A stretch of 22,850 bases of DNA, taken from the NCBI GenBank assembly GCA_947625585.1, contig CANQOZ010000009.1, forward strand, positions 1 through 22,850, in the 5' to 3' direction. Of this stretch, positions 1-6,896 are shown in pieces. Positions within the stretch are counted from its first letter, which is position 1. Each line of letters opens with the position of its first letter. The position numbers and the translations under genes are program-made. Source of the DNA: an uncultured Eubacteriaceae bacterium. GTDB taxonomy: Bacteria > Bacillota > Clostridia > Eubacteriales > Eubacteriaceae. Below the pieces are notes generated by a model. That model searched no databases, was not told the DNA's origin, and was given only the letters and a program-made list of their open reading frames with translations.

Positions 1-60
1 CCCTTACGGTTTTGAACTTCGGTTCATTTGTATTCAACCCAGTCGACTGGAAGCTTTTAA
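1..60. other. Structured-looking sequence at left window edge, possibly an intron fragment
   Basis: No reading frame is apparent. Three short hairpins are packed together: CCTTACGG at 2-9 (on the minus strand CC-GTAA-GG, a GNRA loop), GAAC-TTCG-GTTC at 14-25 (a C(UUCG)G loop on the plus strand, CGAA on the minus), and the palindrome CCAGTCGACTGG at 39-50. This density of tetraloop hairpins and a locally higher GC than the following sequence suggest structured RNA. Because the other end of the window is cut inside a group II intron, an intron 5' region running off the left edge on the minus strand is a possibility. I did not find a GUGYG-type intron 5' end, so this stays a guess. Confidence 0.3.
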
Positions 61-562
61 AGCTTTAACAATTTAGCATTCACTTAAGTATTATAAACGA
101 TTAAGTGTTAAACAATAAAGACAGTAATTTAAAGGTTTAAGTAAAGTTTGTAAAGCCTCATCTACTAAGTTCGTATCTTTTGCTTTAAATATTTACTTAT
201 TCCTATACCTATATAGTCCAATTTTATTATTAAACTTGGACATCCTATTCTATGACCATAGATAAAATGACCTTTAGGATGATAGTGGGACACCCTAAAG
301 GTCTTTATTCTCATGCTTTTTTTCGGAAAAATCTGCCATTGCTTCAAAGATTTAAATTGCTGTGTACATATCGCTTTACTGTCTCTGTGTTCTATACATG
401 TATCATATAGTTTTTAAAAACAGTGTTAGGGATAATGACAATGCTGATTTTGTTTTTAGATTTTAGTAATAGAATTATAGGCTTTAATTTTACTTTTAAG
501 TTTTCAAGTTATGTTTAATATTTGAACTAATTATTAAATTAGAAGTTTAGTCAACTTTTATC

Positions 563-591
563 AATATTCACTATTATGACCTAGATGTCAA
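563..591 (-). promoter_or_regulatory. Candidate sigma-A promoter pointing to the left edge
   Basis: On the minus strand a consensus -35 TTGACA (591-586) is followed after 17 nt by AATATT (568-563, 4 of 6 matches to TATAAT). It lies 10 bp beyond the 50-bp palindrome, so that palindrome would sit just upstream of the -35. No gene for it to drive is visible before the window ends. Chance matches are common in such AT-rich DNA. Confidence 0.3.
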
Positions 592-600
592 ATAATTAAG

Positions 601-650
601 CAATATTTGCCTTTAAAGTGTAAACGTTTACACTTTAAAGGCAAATATTG
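601..650. repeat. Perfect 50-bp palindrome with cre-like centre
   Basis: Two 25-bp arms (601-625 and 626-650) are exact reverse complements with no spacer. The central 14 bp (619-632, TGTAAACGTTTACA) match the CcpA catabolite-responsive element consensus TGWAANCGNTNWCA at every position. There is no T-run on either side, so it is not a typical intrinsic terminator. Alternatives are a LacI-family operator, a recombination or transposon-end remnant, or an assembly artefact at a hairpin. Confidence 0.9.
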
Positions 651-773
651 ATGATTTACATCTGTGATCAGATTTAATGATAATAATCTTTTTAGTAGTA
701 AATATTATTAATAGTAGAACTAACATAACTTCTGAATTGACTATAATTAAAATCCACTAATATAAACAATGAA

Positions 774-803
774 GTTGTCTATAGTTTAAGTACTATAGAC
801 AAC
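774..803. terminator. Hairpin after the coaD operon, probable terminator
   Basis: Perfect 11-bp stem GTTGTCTATAG / CTATAGACAAC (774-784 and 793-803) with an 8-nt loop, 10 bp beyond the stop of the last minus-strand gene. The following sequence is only moderately T-rich on the minus strand (TTCATTGTTTA) and has a run of five T after a short gap on the plus strand, so it could act in either direction. Confidence 0.6.
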
Positions 804-813
804 ACTAATTTTT

Positions 814-1275
814 CTAACGAATTTTTTCAATTTCCTTTTTATTAAGATCTACTTTTTCTGCTAGAGAATTTATTGTATTAAGTAAGTTCTCTAAGATATT
901 TGTAGCATACTGTTGAGTCCCAACTCTTATTTCTTTAGCAGAGTTTTGAGCATTTTCAACAATGCTTTCGGCTTCTTTAGTTGCTAAATGGGTAATCTCA
1001 CTTTCATTAATCATTGAATTTACCTGTTGTTGAGCCTTTTCTCGTATTTTATCGGCTTCTTCATTAGCTTCTTTTAAAATTCTTTCTTTATCATTGACTA
1101 TCTTCTGAGCTTGATCAATTTCAGCAGGTAACTCCCGTTTTAATTCATCAATAATATCTAAAGCATCTTCAGGCGATATTAAAGCTTTAGAAGAAAATGG
1201 TAGAGTATTCCCAGTTTCAACCATTTCTTCAAGTTCTTCGATTAAATCAATTATTTTTTTCTGATTTATATTCAT
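814..1275 (-). CDS. Coiled-coil protein of unknown function, downstream of coaD
   Basis: 153 residues, without signal peptide or membrane segment. Most of the chain from about residue 40 onward is charged and heptad-like, rich in Glu, Lys, Ala and Gln, and predicted to be a long coiled coil resembling ATP-synthase b-subunit or DivIVA-type stalks. Similar proteins sit after coaD in clostridial genomes, where they are often labelled only as ATPase; no Walker motif is present here, so that label is unsupported by this sequence. The start at 1275 overlaps the end of coaD by 29 nt, with only a weak purine stretch before it; no better Met is available until residue 18. It is the last gene of the unit and is followed by a hairpin. 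Function is unknown; a scaffold or membrane-associated stalk role is a guess. Confidence 0.8.
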   Translation of the reverse strand: MNINQKKIIDLIEELEEMVETGNTLPFSSKALISPEDALDIIDELKRELPAEIDQAQKIVNDKERILKEANEEADKIREKAQQQVNSMINESEITHLATKEAESIVENAQNSAKEIRVGTQQYATNILENLLNTINSLAEKVDLNKKEIEKIR

Positions 1276-1741
1276 ATTTTTCTAAACTTTCAATAATAAC
1301 ACTTGGAACGAAATTTCTTAAAGGTGCATTATAACGTAGTAATTCTCGAACATCTGTAGAGCTAATCATTGAATATTTTGGATCTGTTAATAAAAATAAA
1401 GTATCTATACTAGGATCCAACATCTTATTTATATTAGCCATTTCAAATTCATAGTCGAAATCTTTAACGTCTCTTAAACCTTTTACAATTGTCGAAATAT
1501 TATGATCAGACATATACTTTGTTAATAATTCTTCACTAATATCTATTTTAATATTTTTTAAATGACTTACAGATTTCTGAATTAATTCTTTCCTAAATTC
1601 ATAATTGAAAAAACCACTTTTATTTATATTCTTCATAATTAATATAGTAACTTCGTCAAATATTTCTGAGGTTCTTTCTATTATATTAAGGTGTCCTAAA
1701 GTAATTGGATCAAATGATCCTGGAATAACTACCTTTTTCAT
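1247..1741 (-). CDS. coaD: Phosphopantetheine adenylyltransferase
   Basis: Transfers AMP from ATP to 4'-phosphopantetheine to give dephospho-CoA, the penultimate step of CoA synthesis, in the cytoplasm. The 164-residue length is normal. Visible nucleotidyltransferase signatures are GSFDPITLGH (residues 8-17, the GxFDPxTxGH motif), a Lys near residue 41, VKGLRDVKDFDYEFEMA (86-102) and ISSTDVRE (126-133). The usual RGLR is KGLR here, a conservative change at a phosphate-binding position. The ATG overlaps the rsmD stop as ATGA, and this rsmD-coaD pairing is widespread in Firmicutes. Its 3' end overlaps the next coiled-coil gene by 29 nt. Confidence 0.96.
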   Translation of the reverse strand: MKKVVIPGSFDPITLGHLNIIERTSEIFDEVTILIMKNINKSGFFNYEFRKELIQKSVSHLKNIKIDISEELLTKYMSDHNISTIVKGLRDVKDFDYEFEMANINKMLDPSIDTLFLLTDPKYSMISSTDVRELLRYNAPLRNFVPSVIIESLEKYEYKSEKNN

Positions 1742-2292
1742 CTTTCTAAATATGTTAAGACTGTATTACCATAAGCTTTTTCTTTTAAAACTTTATAGTC
1801 TGAAATTAAATTATGGATTTCATCTTTTTTATCATGTTCTATTACTATAATTCCTCCAAACTTTAAGATTTCATATTTTTTAATACTTTCAAGTAAGTCT
1901 TTAATCTGATTAATATCTTTATACGGAGGATCCATAAAAAAGACTTCTGCCTTAATACCTTCTTTATGTAAAATACCTAAACCTTTTTGAATAGAATAAG
2001 GATAAAAATGAACTTTATTTTTATAATTAGTCTTTTTTAGATTTTCTCTAATAATTCTCGCACTCTTTGAAGATTTATCAAAGAGATAAACATCTTTAAC
2101 ACCTCGACTGACAGCTTCTATTGCGACTGCTCCACTCCCCGAAAAACAATCAATAAACCCTTCTATTTTTGGAAAATAACTAAAAAGAGTAGAAAAGAGA
2201 GCGCCTCGAATCTTATCGCTTGTCGGACGAATCCAGTCACCATTAATTCTACTCAGAGTTGTTCCTTTTTTCTCACCTGCAATAATTCTCAT
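1738..2292 (-). CDS. rsmD: 16S rRNA (guanine966-N2)-methyltransferase
   Basis: SAM-dependent methyltransferase that modifies G966 of 16S rRNA in the small subunit. The start at ATG 2292 gives MRIIAGEKKG, the usual N-terminus of the family; a TTG one codon upstream is less likely. The Rossmann SAM-binding motif IDCFSGSGAVAIEA lies near residues 47-60, and the catalytic N6/N2-amine signature DPPY follows in the middle of the protein. Length is 184 residues, normal. Its ATG shares one base with the recG stop (TGATG) and its own stop overlaps the coaD start, so recG-rsmD-coaD are translationally coupled. Confidence 0.95.
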   Translation of the reverse strand: MRIIAGEKKGTTLSRINGDWIRPTSDKIRGALFSTLFSYFPKIEGFIDCFSGSGAVAIEAVSRGVKDVYLFDKSSKSARIIRENLKKTNYKNKVHFYPYSIQKGLGILHKEGIKAEVFFMDPPYKDINQIKDLLESIKKYEILKFGGIIVIEHDKKDEIHNLISDYKVLKEKAYGNTVLTYLER

Positions 2293-4319
2293 CAATCTAA
2301 TGTTATATATTCTAAATTTTGATTAAATTCTTTAATTAAATAATCTTTACAGATCATATCATCAGCAGAAGTTGAATTATAAATTTCAAGTGCAACTTCT
2401 TTCGTTTGAATAAAAAGTTTTTCATCAATTACTGGATTAATATATTGTAGTCCAGTAAATCCATGTTGATGATAACCAAAATATTCACCCGGTCCTCTCA
2501 TTTTTAAATCAACTTCAGCAATTTTTTGACCATCATGACAATTTACAATTGTTCTCATTCTTTCAATAGTTTCCTCACTCTTATTATTTGAGACTAAAAA
2601 ACAATAAGACTGTAAATTAGATCTACCTGTTCTCCCTCTTAATTGATGAAGTTGAGATAATCCAAAACGATCAGCACTAAGTATAATTATAACGGAAACA
2701 TTAGGAACATTAATACCAACTTCAATAATTGAAGTTGCAATTAATAAATCAATTTCTCCATTATTAAAATGGTTTATTATCTCTTCTTTTTCATCAGTTG
2801 TTAAATGAGAGTGAAGTTTTTCTATTCTAATTTTTTTACCATATTTTTTACTTATATTTTTATAAGCTTTCTCTACTGAAATAACTTCATTATTTTCATT
2901 AGATTCTTCTATATAGGGACAAACTATAAAAGCCTGATGACCCTCTTCAATTTCCTTAACAGTAAACTCCATAATTTTATTTAACTTTTTTAGAGTGTGA
3001 AATGAAGTTTTTACTTTTTTCCTTCCTTGAGGTAATTGATCAATTATTGATAAATCTAAATCCCCATAAAGAGTTAAAGCTAATGTTCTTGGAATTGGTG
3101 TAGCAGTCATAACTAATGTATGAGCTTTCCCCTTATTTTCTAATTGTCCTCTTTGTTTTACACCAAATCGGTGCTGTTCATCTGTTATTACTAAACCTAA
3201 ATTGTAAAAATCAGTTGAATCCTGAAAAAGAGCATGAGTTCCAATTACAATATCAACCTTTCCAGATTTTATTTCGTCTCTAATTTTCTGAGCTTCTTTA
3301 TTATTTATAGATCCAACCAAAAGTTTGATGTTAATATTATAGTCTTTAAAATACTCCTTAAAAGATTCATAGTGTTGTTTTGCTAGAATTTCAGTTGGAG
3401 CCATATATGCTACTTGCAGTCCATTAAAATAAAAAAGATAGGAACAAATTACAGCTATAATTGTTTTGCCACTTCCAACATCTCCTTGAAGTAATCTATT
3501 CATTAAAAAACCATTTTCTAAATCTCTGAATATCTCTCTTAAAACATTCTGTTGTGCATCTGTTAGTTTAAATGGAAGTTTTTTAATAAAAGGTTCAATT
3601 ATTTGAAAATTTGTTATTACTAAATCTGTAACTTGTTTATTTACTTCTTTTGAAAAAATTCCAGTATTTATTTTTAGACCTTCGTTAAATTTAATTCTTC
3701 TTACAGCTTCTTTAATTTCGTGTTGATTTTTGGGAAAATGTAAAGAACGATAAGTCTCTTTTAAATCTAATAAATTATATTTATTGAGATACTTTTCAGG
3801 TATGTAGTCTTTTATTTTAATATTATTTAGAACTTCACTAATTAACTTAGGGACTAATGTATTTGGTATTTTTTCTATTTTTTTATAAATAGGTTTTATT
3901 GAAAGAAAATCTCGATTTGAACTTAAAGCAAATTTTGGTGAGAAAATTTGCGGAGTATTTTTCCGTTTAACAATTTTTCCAAAGAAAAAATATTCTTCAT
4001 CTTTTTTAAATTTATTAATCAAATATGGTTGATTAAAAAAAACTACTTCTCCTTTAATATTATTTTCATCAACTACTGGTAGAATAAATATATTGTAATT
4101 TTTTCTAATAAATCTTGTTTTACCTTTATTTAGAACTTTTAATTTTGTCGTTATTTCAGAATCAATATTATTTAAATTGCCAATTATTGTTCTATCTTCA
4201 TAGCGAATTGGAGAGAAATTTAAAAGATCGCTAATTTTAGTTATATTTTCTTTTTCAAACTGTTGAGCTCTTTTTTCACCTATACCTGATAAAGTCGTTA
4301 TTGAATCATTAATGTTCAT
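2292..4319 (-). CDS. recG: ATP-dependent DNA helicase RecG
   Basis: Branch-migrating helicase for stalled forks and recombination intermediates. An N-terminal wedge/OB region includes GIGEKRA (residues 12-18) and LLNFSPIRYEDR (32-43). The superfamily 2 core follows: Walker A GDVGSGKT (279-286), DEQHRFG (380-386), TATPIPRT (405-412) and motif VI QLRGRTGRS, then the C-terminal MRGPGEYFG signature. 675 residues, close to the usual size, and all motifs are intact. The start lies right after a hairpin, and the only Shine-Dalgarno-like AAGG (about 13 nt upstream of the ATG) is inside that stem, so translation may be limited or depend on hairpin opening. Follows fakA, as in many Firmicutes. Confidence 0.97.
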   Translation of the reverse strand: MNINDSITTLSGIGEKRAQQFEKENITKISDLLNFSPIRYEDRTIIGNLNNIDSEITTKLKVLNKGKTRFIRKNYNIFILPVVDENNIKGEVVFFNQPYLINKFKKDEEYFFFGKIVKRKNTPQIFSPKFALSSNRDFLSIKPIYKKIEKIPNTLVPKLISEVLNNIKIKDYIPEKYLNKYNLLDLKETYRSLHFPKNQHEIKEAVRRIKFNEGLKINTGIFSKEVNKQVTDLVITNFQIIEPFIKKLPFKLTDAQQNVLREIFRDLENGFLMNRLLQGDVGSGKTIIAVICSYLFYFNGLQVAYMAPTEILAKQHYESFKEYFKDYNINIKLLVGSINNKEAQKIRDEIKSGKVDIVIGTHALFQDSTDFYNLGLVITDEQHRFGVKQRGQLENKGKAHTLVMTATPIPRTLALTLYGDLDLSIIDQLPQGRKKVKTSFHTLKKLNKIMEFTVKEIEEGHQAFIVCPYIEESNENNEVISVEKAYKNISKKYGKKIRIEKLHSHLTTDEKEEIINHFNNGEIDLLIATSIIEVGINVPNVSVIIILSADRFGLSQLHQLRGRTGRSNLQSYCFLVSNNKSEETIERMRTIVNCHDGQKIAEVDLKMRGPGEYFGYHQHGFTGLQYINPVIDEKLFIQTKEVALEIYNSTSADDMICKDYLIKEFNQNLEYITLD

Positions 4320-4322
4320 AAT

Positions 4323-4356
4323 ATAAAGAAAACCTTAAGGAAGAATCCTCAAGGTT
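4323..4356 (-). terminator. Intrinsic terminator or attenuator between fakA and recG
   Basis: On the minus strand AACCTTGAGGA pairs with TCCTTAAGGTT (11 bp with one G-T wobble; arms 4346-4356 and 4331-4341) around a TTCT loop, followed by TTTTCTTT. This is a good intrinsic terminator shape for the fakA end. It sits only 11 bp before the recG start codon and no promoter fits in between, so it probably attenuates rather than fully stops transcription into recG. Confidence 0.7.
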
Positions 4357-4367
4357 GTTTCTAATGT

Positions 4368-5999
4368 TTATTCAACTGAGATTATATAATAATAAAGAGG
4401 TTGGCCACCATAAGCTACTTCAAAGTCACAATCTTTAAATTTATTTGCTAGTTTTGTTTGTAAATCTAATGCTTCTTCTTTTGTTACTGATTCGCCATAA
4501 TAAAGGGAGATAAATGAACTTTCATCATTAATAAGTTTAGAAAGTAATTCCTCAACTACTTCATCTAATTTTTTTCCTGTAGCAAGAATTTCACCCTGAG
4601 AAATTCCTATTACATTATTCTTCTTAATCTTCATTCCATTTATCTTAGTATCTCGTATAGCATATGTAACTTCAGCACTAATAATTTCACTCATAGCTTC
4701 TTCCATTTGCTCTGTATTTGTTTCAACATTATCTTCAGGATCAAATGCTAACATAGCAGCTATGCATTGTGGAATTGTCTTAGTTGGAATAACTTTTATA
4801 TTTTTTTCTGTTATCGCTTCAGCCTGATTTGCAGCTAACAAGATATTTCCGTTATTCGGAAATAAATATATGAATTCAGCATTAATTTTATTTATTTCTT
4901 CTAAGAAATCGTGAGTAGAAGGGTTCATTGTTTGACCACCTGTTATTACTCTATTAATTCCCATATCTTTAAAGATTTCTGTAATTCCAGGTCCAGGTGA
5001 AACAGCTACAAATCCATAAGGTAATGATGGTTCCTCTTCTTCAACTACTTCGGCATCTGGGATCTCACCTACCATTTCTCTCATGTTATCTACTTTCATT
5101 CGAGTTAATGGTCCATAAGTTAATCCCTTTTCAAATGCTTTTCCAGGATGATCTGTATGAACATGAACTTTTATTAAATCATCATCTTTAATAACTAAAG
5201 TACTATCTCCTATTGAATTAAGATATTCTTGTAGTTCTTGTTCATTAGCATCCTTAGCATCTCTAATAATAAATTCAGTACAATAACCGAATGTAATATC
5301 TTCAGGCCTTAAATTAGAATCATCAACAAACCGCTCTCTATCACTTAAATTTAAAGTTATCTCTTTTTCAAGTTCCTGATTTGTTAAAGCTTTATAAGCA
5401 CCTTCTACAATATACATTAATCCTTGTCCACCAGAATCAACAACACCTGCTTCTTTTAATACAGGCAATAATTCTGGAGTTGATTGTAATGCCTTATTTC
5501 CTTCTTCAATAATATCTTTTAAAAATTCTTCTAAAGACTTGTCTTCATAAAGGTGTAAATTTTCCTTAGCAAATTCAGACATCATTCGAGCAACTGTAAG
5601 AATAGTACCTTCAGTTGGTTTCATTACAGCTTTATAAGCAGTGTTTGAAGCCGATTCAAGAACATTAACTAGATCCTCTTTTCCAATAGTTTGCAAATCT
5701 TGTAATCCAGCTGCAAAACCTCTTAATAATTGTGATAGGATAACGCCAGAATTACCTCTAGCTCCTATTAAAGCTCCGCTTGATGCAGTTTTTCCCACAG
5801 AGTAAATTTGGTCATTTCCAAGTTGGTTTAACTCATTTATTGCATTTGTAAAAGTAAGTGACATATTTGTACCAGTATCACCATCTGGAACTGGAAAAAC
5901 ATTTAACTCATCGACGGTCTTTTTATTTAGTTCAAGATTTTTAGCACCATACTCGAACATCTTTCTTAGTAATTTTCCATCTATTTTATCTATACTCAT
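4368..5999 (-). CDS. fakA: Fatty acid kinase subunit A (DhaL/DAK-type, YloV)
   Basis: ATP-binding kinase subunit that phosphorylates FakB-bound fatty acids for phospholipid synthesis. The N-terminal DhaL-like domain (about residues 1-200) has the Mg-ATP motif PVPDGDTGTNM (36-46) and GARGNSGVILSQ (79-90). A middle domain and a C-terminal DegV-related region (about 330-543, with SPGPG and GGQTMNPS) complete the normal 543-residue FakA layout. No FakB gene is in the window; FakB is normally encoded elsewhere. It lies 1 bp after yloU, and the SD AAGGG is within the end of that gene. A hairpin after the stop separates it from recG. Confidence 0.94.
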   Translation of the reverse strand: MSIDKIDGKLLRKMFEYGAKNLELNKKTVDELNVFPVPDGDTGTNMSLTFTNAINELNQLGNDQIYSVGKTASSGALIGARGNSGVILSQLLRGFAAGLQDLQTIGKEDLVNVLESASNTAYKAVMKPTEGTILTVARMMSEFAKENLHLYEDKSLEEFLKDIIEEGNKALQSTPELLPVLKEAGVVDSGGQGLMYIVEGAYKALTNQELEKEITLNLSDRERFVDDSNLRPEDITFGYCTEFIIRDAKDANEQELQEYLNSIGDSTLVIKDDDLIKVHVHTDHPGKAFEKGLTYGPLTRMKVDNMREMVGEIPDAEVVEEEEPSLPYGFVAVSPGPGITEIFKDMGINRVITGGQTMNPSTHDFLEEINKINAEFIYLFPNNGNILLAANQAEAITEKNIKVIPTKTIPQCIAAMLAFDPEDNVETNTEQMEEAMSEIISAEVTYAIRDTKINGMKIKKNNVIGISQGEILATGKKLDEVVEELLSKLINDESSFISLYYGESVTKEEALDLQTKLANKFKDCDFEVAYGGQPLYYYIISVE

Positions 6000-6000
6000 T

Positions 6001-6348
6001 TTAGACCCTTATACCTACTACATTTACTCCAATACGAGCTACCTTAATTCCAGTTTGTCTTTCAACAGAATACTTTATAGCATCAATAATATTAGCTGCT
6101 ACAACGGATACTTTAATAGCACCTTCTAAAACTACAAAAACGTTAATTAATGCATTTCCATTTTCATCAAAATGGACACTAACACCTTTTGAAATGTGTT
6201 TACCTGTAAGTAATTCTAGAAATTCTTCTCTACCATGATACCTAGCCATACCAACTACTCCATAACATCCCATTACAGCATAGCCAGCAATATCTTTTAT
6301 AGCTTTATCTGATATATCAATAAAGCCAAATTCATTTTCAATTTTCAT
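6001..6348 (-). CDS. yloU: Asp23/Gls24 family protein (YloU)
   Basis: 115 residues. Typical small Asp23 domain protein with the GYAVMGCYGVVGMA region near residues 22-35 and the VSVHFDENGNALINVFVVLEG segment's central strands (roughly 56-76), ending in INVVGIRV-like strands. Family members associate with the cell envelope or membrane partners and are linked to envelope stress; the exact role of YloU is unknown. It is consistently located between rpmB and fakA, as here. SD AGAGGG precedes the ATG by 7 nt. Two TATAAT hexamers on the minus strand (6427-6432 and 6416-6421) are candidate -10 boxes, but no matching -35 is convincing. Confidence 0.9.
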   Translation of the reverse strand: MKIENEFGFIDISDKAIKDIAGYAVMGCYGVVGMARYHGREEFLELLTGKHISKGVSVHFDENGNALINVFVVLEGAIKVSVVAANIIDAIKYSVERQTGIKVARIGVNVVGIRV

Positions 6349-6667
6349 AGTCTACCCTCTTTAAATTGTTTACTCATTCTTTTAATTATTTTAACAAAAA
6401 TAATTTTTTACTCTTATTATAATTAAATTATATCTGTATATTTCTAAATTATATTTTCAATTGATACTCGTACTAATAATTTATTAACCCAAAATAGTGT
6501 TTATTTATCTATATATACGGGATTCTTAAATGAATTAGTAAAAGTAGTAATATTCACTTAATTTTTATATTTTCATTTAACAAATGTTTTGAAAATAATT
6601 GAATTTTTTTTCAAAAGCGTTTAAAATATTGTTTCGGACATTAAATTTTGAAAACAAAGGAGTAAAT
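6349..6667. other. Divergent intergenic region between yloU and rpmB
   Basis: 319 bp of very AT-rich sequence without a gene. It must contain the outward promoters for yloU-fakA (minus) and rpmB (plus). A 9-bp inverted repeat TTTTGAAAA / TTTTCAAAA (6587-6595 and 6608-6616) overlaps the proposed rpmB -35 and could be an operator, although AT-rich repeats arise easily by chance. Confidence 0.6.
6599..6627 (+). promoter_or_regulatory. Probable sigma-A promoter of rpmB
   Basis: TTGAAT (6599-6604), a 17-nt spacer, and TAAAAT (6622-6627, 5 of 6 matches to TATAAT). A start near 6634 would give a leader of about 34 nt carrying AAAGGAG, 5 nt before the rpmB ATG. Confidence 0.55.
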
Positions 6668-6856
6668 ATGGCTAACAAATGTTATGTTTGTAATAAAGGA
6701 CCTATAACAGGTAACAACGTATCTCACTCTCATAAACGTACCAAAAGAACTTGGAAACCAAATTTACAGAGTGTTAAGATTCGTGAAAATGGTAAAGTTA
6801 AAAGAGTTAAAGTTTGTACAAGATGTTTAAGATCTAATAAAGTTGAACGTGCATAA
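6668..6856 (+). CDS. rpmB: 50S ribosomal protein L28
   Basis: 62-residue large-subunit protein. MANKCYVCNKGP at the N-terminus and CTRCLRSNK near the C-terminus give two CxxC pairs (Cys5/8 and Cys50/53), the zinc-binding form of L28, with the basic HKRTKRTWKPN segment between. The start was moved from an upstream in-frame ATG to the ATG at 6668 because it has a strong SD (AAAGGAG) and gives the standard MANKC start. It is a single-gene unit on the opposite strand to its neighbours, the same inverted arrangement seen between thiN and yloU in Bacillus, and ends in a strong terminator. Confidence 0.97.
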   Translation: MANKCYVCNKGPITGNNVSHSHKRTKRTWKPNLQSVKIRENGKVKRVKVCTRCLRSNKVERA

Positions 6857-6860
6857 TTAA

Positions 6861-6896
6861 AAAGTTCTTAGTGAAATTCTAAGGACTTTTTTATTT
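6861..6896. terminator. Bidirectional terminator between rpmB and thiN
   Basis: Stem AAAGTTCTTAG (6861-6871) with CTAAGGACTTT (6879-6889), 11 bp with one T-G pair and a 7-nt loop. It is followed by TTTATTTT on the plus strand and, read on the minus strand, by TTTTTAATTA. The hairpin overlaps the thiN stop-proximal sequence, serving both convergent genes. Confidence 0.85.

Larger units (their letters stand above)
1..813. other. Gene-free region downstream of the coaD operon
   Basis: About 0.8 kb with no convincing coding sequence. A 60-codon frame on the minus strand (165-347, TTG start) matches no family I recognise and contains an imperfect inverted repeat (GACCTTTAGG at 269-278 with CCTAAAGGTC at 294-303). 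The region holds the edge element (1-60), a perfect palindrome (601-650) with promoter-like hexamers on both sides, and a hairpin at 774-803 after the last operon gene. Low GC and absence of codon structure suggest decayed or regulatory DNA. Confidence 0.6.

Noticed and set aside
165..347. 60-codon minus-strand frame (TTG start), open further upstream, resembling a possible transposase remnant (GHFIYGHRIGCP)
   Set aside because: No family recognised, no SD, and it overlaps an inverted repeat; not enough to call a gene or pseudogene.
1605..1850. Plus-strand 81-codon frame across coaD/rsmD
   Set aside because: Antisense shadow of two well-supported conserved genes.
4997..5191. Plus-strand 64-codon frame inside fakA
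   Set aside because: Antisense to a strongly conserved gene, no SD or recognised domain.
6599..6667. 23-codon N-terminal extension of L28 from an upstream in-frame start
   Set aside because: The ATG at 6668 has a strong SD and gives the standard MANKC start; the extension covers the proposed promoter.
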